A stretch of DNA of 56,961 nucleotides, taken from contig NZ_MJGI01000002.1 in NCBI RefSeq assembly GCF_001864835.1, forward strand, positions 1 through 56,961, given 5' to 3'. Below are positions 1-7,276 of this stretch, piece by piece. Both the position numbers and the translations under genes were made by a program. The notes beneath the pieces were generated by a model. That model made no database searches. It was not told the DNA's origin and saw only the letters and a list, made by a program, of their open reading frames with translations. Numbering within the stretch: the stretch's first letter is position 1; each line of letters opens with the position of its first letter. This DNA is from Curtobacterium sp. MCBA15_001 (GTDB lineage Bacteria; Actinomycetota; Actinomycetes; Actinomycetales; Microbacteriaceae).

Positions 1-689
1 TGCGACGTCTGGCCGTACTGCGCGTTCTCGCCGTACTGGGGCGCCTGACCGTACTGACCGGTCTGCCCGTACTGGCTGGTCTGGCCGTACTGACCGGTCT
101 GGCCGTACTGCGCGTTCTCGCCGTACTGGCTGCTCTGGCCGTACTGCCCGTTCTGGGAGCCCTGTCCGTACTGGCTGCCCTGGCCGTGCTGGCCGGTCTG
201 CCCGTACTGGGACTGGCCGGACTCGGACTGGCCGTACTGGCTCTGGCCGTACTGCCCGTACTGGGACTGGCCGGACTCGGACTGGCCGTACGGGCTCTGG
301 CCGTACTGGTCCTGCTGGCCGGAGCCGGTCTGCTGACCGTACTGGGCCTCCTGCCCGTACTGGGCCTGGCCGTACTCGGTGGTGGGGTACGGCGCTGTGT
401 ACTGGTCCGTGTGCTGGTCGCTGCCGAACGGCTCGGTCGCGTTCGCCTGCGCTGGCTCGATCACGTCGGTGTGGTCTGCGTCGGTGTGGTCGGCGTCGCT
501 GCGGTGGTCGTCGCTGTGGTCCGCGTCGGCGGACGCAGCCATGTGGTCCGCGTCGGGTGTGTGGGAGTCGCTCGGCGTCGACGCTCCGGCGTCGCCCGCC
601 TGCTGCGCGGCACCGTCGGGCGCGACCTCGGGGGTCGTGTCGTCCGGACGGTGGTCGTCGCCGTGGCCGTGGGGCGTGGTGTCGGTCAT
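1..689 (-). CDS. Tyr-Gly-Gln-rich low-complexity protein, C-terminus outside window
   Basis: The gene runs off the left edge, so only the first 229 codons are visible. The ATG at 689 is preceded by a strong GGAAGGAG ribosome site. The first ~100 residues are acidic and His-rich, with repeated Asp-Ala-Asp-His runs. From about residue 105 the chain is built of about 18 YGQ/YGE units, mostly QYGQ, separated by short Ser, Thr, Gly or Ala spacers, with almost no charge. No membrane segment or known domain is visible in this part. Composition resembles prion-like domains of the FUS type, but that is a compositional analogy only. In Actinobacteria such tails often precede a small membrane domain, which may lie beyond the edge. 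I do not recognise the family. TAAGAT at 780-775 is a possible -10. Confidence 0.8.
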   Translation of the reverse strand, partial: MTDTTPHGHGDDHRPDDTTPEVAPDGAAQQAGDAGASTPSDSHTPDADHMAASADADHSDDHRSDADHTDADHTDVIEPAQANATEPFGSDQHTDQYTAPYPTTEYGQAQYGQEAQYGQQTGSGQQDQYGQSPYGQSESGQSQYGQYGQSQYGQSESGQSQYGQTGQHGQGSQYGQGSQNGQYGQSSQYGENAQYGQTGQYGQTSQYGQTGQYGQAPQYGENAQYGQTS

Positions 690-869
690 GCTGAACGTGC
701 TCCTTCCAAGCCCGTGCAGTCTGTCGGACGCACCTGGGCGATGGTCCTGGTGGCGCTGCGAGAGCCCTATGGCGATCTTATGCGTCGGCTGTGGATGCCC
801 TCCCGGCGCGTTCCCGGGCACGCACTAGGTTGGGGTCCGATCGGCGTGAACGCTCTCGGAGGGAACCAC

Positions 870-2069
870 ATGCGGCAGTCCGGACCCTGGACCCGTGCGG
901 CGGCCGGGGCGATGCTCCTCGGTCCGGACGGCGTCCCCGCACCGACCGTCTTCGCCGAGATGAGCGCCCTCGCCGCCAGCACCGGAGCGATCAACCTCGG
1001 GCAGGGCTTCCCGGACGAGGACGGCCCGGCCGAGGTCCTCGAAGCCGCTGTCCGGGCGATCCGCGACGGCGTCAACCAGTACCCGCCCGGTCGTGGCACG
1101 CCGGACCTGCGGCTCGCGATCGCCGAGCACCAGGAGCGCTGGTACGGGCTGCACGTCGACCCGGACCGCGAGGTCCTCGTCACCGCAGGCGCGACCGAGG
1201 CCCTGGCCGCGACACTGCTGGCGCTCGTCGAGCCCGGGGACGAGGTCATCACCTTCGAGCCGTTCTACGACGCGTACGGCGCCCTGATCGGCCTCGCCGG
1301 CGGGCACCACGTGACGGTGCCGCTCGCCTCGCCGGACTTCCTACCCGACGAGGCCACCCTGCGCGCGGCGTTCACCGACCGCACGCGTGCCGTCCTCGTG
1401 AACACCCCGCACAACCCGACGGGCCGGGTCCTGCCGACGGAGGTCCTCCGGACGGTCGTCGAGCTCGTCGAGCAGCACGACGCGGTGATCGTCACCGACG
1501 AGGTGTACGAGCACCTGGTGTTCGACCGCCGACACGTCCCCATCGCGACGCTCCCGGGTGCCCGCGACCGCACCGTCACCATCTCGAGCGCTGGCAAGAC
1601 CTTCAGCACGACCGGGTGGAAGATCGGCTGGCTGACGGCACCCGCAGCGCTCGTCGACGCGATCGTGTCGGTCAAGCAGTTCCTCACGTACGTCAACGGC
1701 GCACCGTTCCAGCCCGCGGTGGCCGCCGGACTCCGACTCCCGGACGCCGTCTTCGCCGGGATCGCCGCGGACCTCCGCAGCAAGCACGCGCTGCTGTCCG
1801 GCGGGCTCGTCGCCGCCGGCCTCGACGTCATGACGCCGGACGGTGGCTACTTCGTCATCGCCGACGTCGCACCGCTCGGCTTCGCGGACGCTCGGGCGTT
1901 CTGCCTCGAGCTCCCGGCCCTGGCAGGCGTCGTCGGCGTCCCGGTGTCGGCGTTCGTGCGGCCCGACCACGCCGCAGGGTACCGCTCGCTCGTCCGGTTC
2001 GCGTTCTGCAAGCGGCGGAGTGTGCTCGAGGACGCGGCGGCGCGCCTGGCCGGGCTGCGCTCTTCCTAG
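870..2069 (+). CDS. PLP-dependent class I/II aminotransferase (DapC/glutamine transaminase K type)
   Basis: 399-residue fold-type I aminotransferase. The early motif INLGQGFPD is typical of the KAT/glutamine transaminase K and Rv0858c-type DapC group. NPTG follows at 182-185, TDEVY at 209-213, and the cofactor lysine is K243 in SSAGKTFS. The reading frame stays open well upstream of 870, but ATG870 has GGAGGG about 7 bases before it, the conserved domain begins just after it, and the upstream part is antisense to the Tyr-Gly-Gln gene. TAGGTT at 826-831 is a possible -10. A second aminotransferase in the window (41634-42752) sits with the dap genes and is the better DapC, so this one may act on glutamine, methionine or aromatic amino acids. 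It converges on a Nit2-like amidase 7 bp away, which fits a transaminase/omega-amidase pair (inference). Confidence 0.93.
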   Translation: MRQSGPWTRAAAGAMLLGPDGVPAPTVFAEMSALAASTGAINLGQGFPDEDGPAEVLEAAVRAIRDGVNQYPPGRGTPDLRLAIAEHQERWYGLHVDPDREVLVTAGATEALAATLLALVEPGDEVITFEPFYDAYGALIGLAGGHHVTVPLASPDFLPDEATLRAAFTDRTRAVLVNTPHNPTGRVLPTEVLRTVVELVEQHDAVIVTDEVYEHLVFDRRHVPIATLPGARDRTVTISSAGKTFSTTGWKIGWLTAPAALVDAIVSVKQFLTYVNGAPFQPAVAAGLRLPDAVFAGIAADLRSKHALLSGGLVAAGLDVMTPDGGYFVIADVAPLGFADARAFCLELPALAGVVGVPVSAFVRPDHAAGYRSLVRFAFCKRRSVLEDAAARLAGLRSS

Positions 2070-2076
2070 TGGCTCG

Positions 2077-2895
2077 TCACGACGCGCGCGTCGTCACGTC
2101 GTACCGGCGGAGTGACAGCGAGGGGTTGACGCGCCGGACCGCGTCCGTCACGTCGGTGTCGACTGCACCGACCAGGAGGCCCGGCTCGGCTCCCAGCGCA
2201 GCAGTCGCCACTCCAGACGGGTCGAGCAGGACGGACCCACCGATGCCGATGGGCGGCGCCTGTCCGGCCCCCAGTACCCAGACCGTGTTCTCGATCGCAC
2301 GAGCCGTGAGCAGCGTGCGCCAGTGGTGTTCCTTGCCGGGACCGCGCACCCACTCCGCCGGGAGGACCACGACGTCCGCGGCACCGGTCTCGGTGGCGGC
2401 CAGGCGTCGGGTGACCTCGGGGAACCGCAGGTCGTAGCAGGTCTCGAGGCCGATGCGGACGCCGTCGAGGTCGAACACCGGGAGCTGCTCGGGGTCGCCG
2501 GCGTCGATGCGGTCGGACTCCCGAGAGCCGAACGCGTCGTAGAGGTGCACCTTCCGGTAGGTGCAGACGATCTCGCCGGAGCGATCGACGGCGACGAGGG
2601 TGTTCCGGAACCGATCAGGATCGTCGGCCGTCTCCGCCACGCCGACGACGAGTGCCAGGCCGTGCTCGCGGGCGATCGCTCGGAGGCCGGTGACGAAGGG
2701 TCCGTCGAGCGGCTGCGCTGCCCCGACGAAGCGGTCGTCGATGTCCGGCGTGAAGTACGAGGTGTACTCGGGGGTGACGAGCACGTCCGCGCCCCGTGCT
2801 GCCGCATCCCGCGCGTCGGACCGGACGGTCTCGAGGTTCACGTCCGGATCGTCCACTGGGGCGAACTGCGCCGCCGCGATCGTGAGGGCTGACAT
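2077..2895 (-). CDS. Nitrilase-superfamily carbon-nitrogen hydrolase (Nit2/omega-amidase-like)
   Basis: 272 residues, the usual length for a single-domain CN-hydrolase. The catalytic triad is E43 (TPEYTSYF), K115 (YRKVHLYD) and C153 (ETCYDLRFPE). The RKVHLYD and CYDLRFPE motifs match the Nit1/Nit2 branch, which hydrolyses omega-amides or deaminated glutathione, rather than true nitrilases. No signal peptide, so cytoplasmic. The start ATG has TAGGGT exactly 6 bases upstream and no ribosome site, so the mRNA is probably leaderless. The gene is convergent with the aminotransferase (7-bp gap, no room for a separate terminator), so the two are not one operon although their chemistry could be linked. 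Substrate cannot be read from sequence. Confidence 0.93.
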   Translation of the reverse strand: MSALTIAAAQFAPVDDPDVNLETVRSDARDAAARGADVLVTPEYTSYFTPDIDDRFVGAAQPLDGPFVTGLRAIAREHGLALVVGVAETADDPDRFRNTLVAVDRSGEIVCTYRKVHLYDAFGSRESDRIDAGDPEQLPVFDLDGVRIGLETCYDLRFPEVTRRLAATETGAADVVVLPAEWVRGPGKEHHWRTLLTARAIENTVWVLGAGQAPPIGIGGSVLLDPSGVATAALGAEPGLLVGAVDTDVTDAVRRVNPSLSLRRYDVTTRAS

Positions 2896-2901
2896 GCCCC
2901 G

Positions 2902-2907
2902 ACCCTA
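2902..2907 (-). promoter_or_regulatory. -10 hexamer of leaderless amidase promoter
   Basis: TAGGGT on the minus strand, then 6 bases (CGGGGC), then the ATG of the amidase gene. This spacing puts transcription start on the start codon itself. Confidence 0.6.
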
Positions 2908-3005
2908 CCGACTCCCCCGTGGCACCCGCCCTCGCCCGCGCCCGCGCTCCCGTCCCCCTTACCCGTCCCCCTCGCCCGTCGCCCTCGCCCGTCCTCCCTC
3001 ACCCT

Positions 3006-3673
3006 GAGCGGGCGGAATGCCGTGGTCCACGCCGATCACACCCGACCGATCCGCCCGCTCGCGGCGTCGCCCTCTCCTCCATGCGCCGAGCGGGCGGAAT
3101 GTCGGGGTCAGCGCCGGACGCACAACGCCGATCCGCCCGCTCGCGCCCGCCAGCCCGCTCCCCGAAGTCCACCCGATGCCGAGCGGGCGGAACCTCGGGG
3201 TGATTGTCGAACGCACCCAGCCAATGCGCCCGCTCGTGCATCCTGGGCCAGGATCCCACTCCGCCGAACACCGAACGGGCGGATCCGCGGGGTCGGCGCC
3301 CGGCGCACGCTTGCATTTCGCCCGCTCCCTGATGCCCGCGCACGCGTGCCTGCCCGCGCATGCCCGTCCCGAGCGCGCCGAACGGGCGGATCCGCGGGGT
3401 CGGCATCCGGCGCACGCTCGCATTTCGCCCGCTCCCTGATGCCCGCGCACGCATGCCTGCCCGCGCATACCCGCCCGCGCATGCCCGACCCGAACGCGCC
3501 GAGCGGGCGGACCCGTGGGGTCGGGGCAGGACGCACGCTGACATTCCGCCCGCTCGCGCGATCGAGGGGCGCGCACGCCACTGACTCACGGACGGGCGGG
3601 CCCGTCACCCCGGACGCTGAGCGGGCACGAACGCGCGGTCGTGACAGCGGGCACCCGGGTGTTTCGCCCGCTC
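3006..3673. repeat. Array of seven 55-bp inverted-repeat elements
   Basis: Copies lie at 3006-3060, 3088-3142, 3181-3235, 3273-3327, 3380-3434, 3501-3555 and 3619-3673. Each is exactly 55 bp, begins with GAGCGGGCGGA or a variant (GAACGGGCGG, GAGCGGGCAC) and ends with its complement, typically ATTCCGCCCGCTC. The roughly 30-bp core varies, but GGT at element positions 19-21 and CAC at 34-36 are present in all seven, so all point the same way. Spacers vary: 27, 38, 37, 52, 66 and 63 bp. Copies 4 and 5 with their following spacers are near-duplicates. Two further copies are at 56790-56950. The fixed length with a variable core argues against a simple terminator or a CRISPR. Confidence 0.9.
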
Positions 3674-3720
3674 GCGAGAAGACGCACGGACGCGCGCTCG
3701 TCGGACGGCCGCACGGAGGA

Positions 3721-3801
3721 GTGCCCCGGCAACAAGAAACTCGCGCACACAAGACCGGGGCACATGAGGAAGCCCGGGGCGCACGAAGGAGCTCCCCGGG
3801 C
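3721..3801. repeat. Cluster of GC-rich hairpins
   Basis: GTGCCCCGG at 3721-3729 pairs with CCGGGGCAC at 3755-3763, and GCCCGGGG at 3772-3779 pairs with CCCCGGGC at 3794-3801. Related GCACACAAGACC / CCCCGGGCACGCG phrases continue to about 3840 with roughly 30-bp periodicity. They look like decayed copies of the terminator hairpin that follows at 3841. Confidence 0.6.
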
Positions 3802-3840
3802 ACGCGACAGCCCCGCGCACACAAAGACCCCGGGCACGCG

Positions 3841-3874
3841 AAGAAGCCCCGGTCCGAAAGGACCGGGGCTTCTT
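3841..3874 (-). terminator. Terminator of tRNA-fMet
   Basis: Perfect 15-bp stem (3841-3855 with 3860-3874) closed by a 4-base loop, ending in a CTTCTT run on the minus strand. It begins 10 bp beyond the tRNA CCA end. Confidence 0.85.
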
Positions 3875-3883
3875 GTGACGCGT

Positions 3884-3960
3884 TGGTTGCGGGGGCAGGA
3901 TTTGAACCTACGACCTCTGGGTTATGAGCCCAGCGAGCTACCGAACTGCTCCACCCCGCG
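3884..3960 (-). tRNA. Initiator tRNA-fMet (anticodon CAT)
   Basis: 77-nt cloverleaf with CCA encoded at 3886-3884. The anticodon CAT is at 3926-3924 inside a stem with three G:C pairs (GGG...CCC), the initiator signature. The acceptor stem starts CGCGGGG and ends CCCCGCA, leaving an unpaired C1:A72, the other hallmark that lets formylase recognise the initiator and keeps it out of elongation. The T-arm TTCAAATC and D-arm are normal. Confidence 0.97.
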
Positions 3961-3971
3961 GCACGTCTGTA

Positions 3972-4000
3972 ACACTACACGGGTTCGAGCGGGGCGCCAA
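3972..4000 (-). promoter_or_regulatory. Promoter of tRNA-fMet
   Basis: TTGGCG at 4000-3995 and TAGTGT at 3977-3972 on the minus strand, spaced 17 bp. This places transcription start a few bases before the mature 5' end at 3960. It is one of the few promoters here with a visible -35, as expected for a stable RNA gene. Confidence 0.7.
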
Positions 4001-4014
4001 ATCGAGCGCCCCGC
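3989..4014 (-). terminator. Hairpin after UPF0182 gene
   Basis: 9-bp stem GCGGGGCGC / GCGCCCCGC with an 8-base loop, starting 8 bp after the stop codon. It overlaps the -35 box of the tRNA promoter, so the two signals share DNA. No U-run. Confidence 0.55.
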
Positions 4015-4021
4015 CCGAGTG

Positions 4022-7000
4022 TCAGTTGCCCGAACTGGTGTCGTTCTCGGCCTCGACCGCGGCGCTGATCGCCTCTTGCAGACGCTTGTCCGCCTCGGCC
4101 GCCGCGACCAGGTCGTTGTCGGCGTAGGCCTGCTGGCGGTCCTGCAGCGCAGCACTCGCGTCCGCGAGGGCCTGGCGCAGCGCGGGACTCTGCGTCCCCG
4201 AACCAGTGCCGGTCCCGGCGCCGGACGAACCCGACCCGGATCCGGCCGCACCCGAGCCGTCCGACGACCCCGTGCCGGCGTCCGAACCGGTCCCGGCCGA
4301 GGATCCTGAGCCACTCGCAGCGCCCGAGTCCCCGGCGGAGGCCCCGGAGTCGCCACCGAAGAGCTGGTTCAGCGCCTCGTCGAGGGTGTCCTCGAACGCG
4401 ATCTTGTCGCCGAAGGCCACGAGGACCTTCTGCAGCAGCGGGTAGGAGCCACTCGACGTGGACTGCACGTAGACGGGCTGCACGTAGAGGAAGCCACCAC
4501 CGACGGGCAGCGTGAGCAGGTTGCCCTGCTTCACGGTGCTGTTCCCGCGCTTCAGGATGTTCAGCTCCTGGGACACCGTGGTGTCGGAGTTGAACAGGTT
4601 CTGCACCTGGAGCGGACCGGGGATGTTGTCCGTCTTCGGGATCGTCAACAGCGTGAGCTTGCCGTACCCGGAGGCTCGTTTGCCCTTGCCGGCCCCTCCG
4701 GCGTCCGAGTCCACGGCCAGGTACCCCGTCAGCACGTTCCGCGCGTTCGACCCCGTCTGTTGCGGGATGTACGTCGTGTAGAGCGTGTACGCCGTCCCCT
4801 GCCCGGGCACCTTCATGGTCAGGTAGTACGGGTCCTGCTGGTCGGCCCGCGTCGCCGTCGTCTGGGTGCCCAGCGCGTTCGTCGTCGTGGTGTTCGTCAC
4901 CGCGGTCGACTCGCTGTCGTTCGAGGTGGCGGTCGGGTCGGACGGGGTCGTCCACGCGTCGTCACCGGAGTAGAACGAGTTCGCGTTGGTGACGTGGTAG
5001 GTGCCGAGGATCGAGCGCTGCACCTTGAACAGGTCGGTGGGGTACCGGACGTGGTCGAGCAGTTCGGCGCTCATCTGCGACACCGGCTCGGTCGCCGTCG
5101 GGAAGATCTTCTGCCACGTCTTCAGCACCGGGTCCTTGGTGTCCCAGGTGTAGAGCGTGACCTTCCCCGTGTAGGCGTCGACCGTGGCCTTCACCGAGTT
5201 CCGGATGTAGTTCACCTGGTCGGTGCGGAACGTCGAGGACTCGGTCCCGTTGATGCTGTCCGCCAGGCTCTGGCTCTGGCTGTACGGGTAGGCGTCCGAC
5301 GTCGTGTACCCGTCGACGATCCACTGCAGACGGTGGTCGACGATCGCCGGGTAGGCGTCGCTGTCCAGCGTCAGGTACGGCGCGACCTTCTGCACGCGGG
5401 TGATCGGGTCGCGGTCGTAGAGGATCTGCGAGTCCGGGTTGACGGCGTTCGAGAGCAGGATCTGCTCCGACTGGAACTTCGCCGCGTAGACCAGGCGGTT
5501 GAAGAAGTTGCCGATGCTCGGGCCGCCGTCGCCCTGGTACGTCGTCGTGGCGTTGCCGCCGTTGGCGTCGTTCGAGTCGTCGGACCCGGACGGGTAGTCC
5601 AGCTCGACGTTCTTGGTGCCCTTCGGCGCGCCGACGATCGAGTACGGCGGCGAGGTCTCGCCGAAGTACACCCGCTGCTGGTAGTCACCGAGCGCTCCGG
5701 AGGACGGGATGCCCGACTCGAGGAACACCGGCTTGCCGTCGCTCGCACGCTGGTTGCCGTAGGCAGCGGCGACACCGAAGCCGTGGGTGTACACGAACGT
5801 GCGGTTGTACTGCGTGTTGGCGGCGCTGCTCAGGCCGTCGAGGTCGATGTCGCGCACCGCGATGACGGTGTCCTCGGTCTGACCCTTGATGTCGTACCGG
5901 TCGACGTCGAGCTCGTTCGGGAACTGGTAGTACTGGCGCGACTGCTGCAGTTGGCTGAACGTGTCCGAGACGATCTTCGGGTCGATCAGGCGGATGTTCG
6001 TGGTGGTCTGGGCGTCCTGCGCGAGCGCACCCGAAGCGGTCTCGGTGGTGGCGTCGTAGTCGGACTCCTTCACGCCGGCCACGTCGTAGGCGTCGCGGGT
6101 GGCGTCGATGTTCCGCTGGATGTACGCCGACTCGTACGAGCGCTCCGACGGGGCGACCTGCAGCCGCTGCACGATCCACGGGTAGATGCCGCCGATGACG
6201 ATCGCGGAGACGAGCAGCAGCCCGGTGCCGACGACCGAGATCCGCCAGCGGCCGATCACAGCGGTGACGATGAACAGGATCGCGACGATCGCCGCGATCC
6301 CGGCCATGATCTCGCGGCCGGGGATCGTCGCGTTGACCTCGGTGTACTGCGCACCGGTGATGAGCGAGTTGCTCTTGGTCAGGGCCGCGTACTGGTCGAG
6401 CCACAGGCTGACGGCCTGCAGCGCGATGTAGACGGCTGCGGTGACGGAGAGCTGGACGCGCGCGGCGCGGGAGATGCGGACCTCGCGGCCACCGAAGCGC
6501 ATGGCGCCGTACAGGTAGCAGGCGGCGAGCGCGGCGAGCCCGGCGATCAGGACGACGGCCGACGCGTAGGCGACGACGGAGCGCCAGAAGGGCAGCTCGA
6601 ACACGTAGAAGCCGATGTCGAGCCCGAACTGCGGGTCGGTCTTGCCGAACGGCGTCCGGTTGAAGTACTCCAGCACCATGCTCCAGCGCGGTGCGGTGGC
6701 CAGGCCAGCGAAGATGCCGAGCACGACCGGGATGCCGATCATGACCACGCGACGGAGCGGCTCGATGACCTGCTGGTAGCGGTCGAGCTGCGAGCCGAGC
6801 TTGGCGTAGACGGGTCGGAGCCGGAAGGCCAGCAGGATGCTGACGTAGACCGGGACCGCCATGCCCAGGAAGCCGGCAGCGAACATCGCCGAACCTGCGA
6901 GCCACCTGGTGGTGAGGACCTGCTGGAACCCGAGCTGCGCGAACCACGCGTAGTCCGTGTACAGGCTGGCGAAGACGAAGAAGGCGATCACCAGTGCTGC

Positions 7001-7081
7001 GAGCACGATGATCGTGACCACGATCGGGACACGCGGCGAACGCCGTCCCGCGGTGGACGAGGTGGACGAGGGTGTCGTCAC
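4022..7081 (-). CDS. UPF0182 family integral membrane protein
   Basis: 1019 residues. Seven predicted membrane helices occupy roughly the first 315 residues, followed by a long outward-facing domain of about 600 residues rich in Tyr, Thr and Asp. A Gly/Ser/Thr-rich linker of about 60 residues and a charged Ala/Gln/Glu helical tail end the protein. This is the normal architecture of UPF0182 (the Rv3193c family), whose function is not established. I chose GTG at 7081, with GGAG 9 bases upstream, over GTG at 7123, which has no ribosome site. TAGGAT at 7147-7142 is the likely -10. Downstream of the PDZ protease gene on the same strand but separated by a hairpin and its own promoter. Confidence 0.93.
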   Translation of the reverse strand: MTTPSSTSSTAGRRSPRVPIVVTIIVLAALVIAFFVFASLYTDYAWFAQLGFQQVLTTRWLAGSAMFAAGFLGMAVPVYVSILLAFRLRPVYAKLGSQLDRYQQVIEPLRRVVMIGIPVVLGIFAGLATAPRWSMVLEYFNRTPFGKTDPQFGLDIGFYVFELPFWRSVVAYASAVVLIAGLAALAACYLYGAMRFGGREVRISRAARVQLSVTAAVYIALQAVSLWLDQYAALTKSNSLITGAQYTEVNATIPGREIMAGIAAIVAILFIVTAVIGRWRISVVGTGLLLVSAIVIGGIYPWIVQRLQVAPSERSYESAYIQRNIDATRDAYDVAGVKESDYDATTETASGALAQDAQTTTNIRLIDPKIVSDTFSQLQQSRQYYQFPNELDVDRYDIKGQTEDTVIAVRDIDLDGLSSAANTQYNRTFVYTHGFGVAAAYGNQRASDGKPVFLESGIPSSGALGDYQQRVYFGETSPPYSIVGAPKGTKNVELDYPSGSDDSNDANGGNATTTYQGDGGPSIGNFFNRLVYAAKFQSEQILLSNAVNPDSQILYDRDPITRVQKVAPYLTLDSDAYPAIVDHRLQWIVDGYTTSDAYPYSQSQSLADSINGTESSTFRTDQVNYIRNSVKATVDAYTGKVTLYTWDTKDPVLKTWQKIFPTATEPVSQMSAELLDHVRYPTDLFKVQRSILGTYHVTNANSFYSGDDAWTTPSDPTATSNDSESTAVTNTTTTNALGTQTTATRADQQDPYYLTMKVPGQGTAYTLYTTYIPQQTGSNARNVLTGYLAVDSDAGGAGKGKRASGYGKLTLLTIPKTDNIPGPLQVQNLFNSDTTVSQELNILKRGNSTVKQGNLLTLPVGGGFLYVQPVYVQSTSSGSYPLLQKVLVAFGDKIAFEDTLDEALNQLFGGDSGASAGDSGAASGSGSSAGTGSDAGTGSSDGSGAAGSGSGSSGAGTGTGSGTQSPALRQALADASAALQDRQQAYADNDLVAAAEADKRLQEAISAAVEAENDTSSGN

Positions 7082-7141
7082 GTGATGTGCTCCAGACGTG
7101 TCGGACCGGCCGGCCCGGCGCACCGGGCCGTCAGTCCCACG

Positions 7142-7147
7142 ATCCTA
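7142..7147 (-). promoter_or_regulatory. -10 of UPF0182 promoter
   Basis: TAGGAT on the minus strand, giving a leader of roughly 55 nt that carries the GGAG ribosome site. No clear -35. Confidence 0.45.
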
Positions 7148-7199
7148 TGGGACGTCACCGACAGCGAAGCTGTACCCGGACTCAGGAACGCACCCCGAT

Positions 7200-7219
7200 C
7201 CTCCCGTCCGGACGGGAGG
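7200..7219 (-). terminator. 20-bp perfect palindrome after PDZ protease gene
   Basis: CCTCCCGTCC followed by its exact complement GGACGGGAGG, no loop and no U-run. It lies between the stop of the protease gene and the UPF0182 promoter and shares the GACGGGAGG arm of the palindromes at 33195, 40058, 44966 and 49138. Confidence 0.5.
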
Positions 7220-7276
7220 CACGGGAGACCCCGCATCGCACCGTGCGTCGCGCAGGTGGGGACCGCAGGGCGCGGG

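Larger units (their letters stand above)
2896..3883. other. Gene-free intergenic region with repeat array
   Basis: About 990 bp between the amidase start and the tRNA 3' end. It holds the amidase promoter, seven copies of a 55-bp inverted-repeat element (3006-3673), Z-DNA-like alternating purine-pyrimidine tracts between copies (for example 3340-3365 and 3450-3485), a cluster of GC hairpins (3721-3801), and the tRNA terminator (3841-3874). Long open frames exist in all directions, but they only translate the repeats (runs of Arg, Ala, Pro, Gly), have no homology I recognise and no ribosome sites, so I do not call genes. Confidence 0.8.

Noticed and set aside
186..869. Upstream extension of the aminotransferase frame
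   Set aside because: It is antisense to the Tyr-Gly-Gln gene and gives Leu/Ala/Val repeats; ATG870 has a good ribosome site and the conserved domain starts there.
3321..3555. Integron attC or plasmid iteron cluster
   Set aside because: No integrase, attC core sites, Rep gene or A/T-rich origin; the region is flanked by chromosomal housekeeping genes.
3006..3673. CRISPR array
   Set aside because: Repeated motifs occur in inverted pairs rather than as identical direct repeats, the intervals between pairs vary from 27 to 66 bp, and no cas genes are in the window.
3022..3927. Long open frames (up to ~300 codons) across the repeat region on both strands
   Set aside because: They translate GC-rich repeats into Arg/Ala/Pro/Gly runs, lack ribosome sites and homology, and occur in several frames at once, as expected for high-GC DNA.
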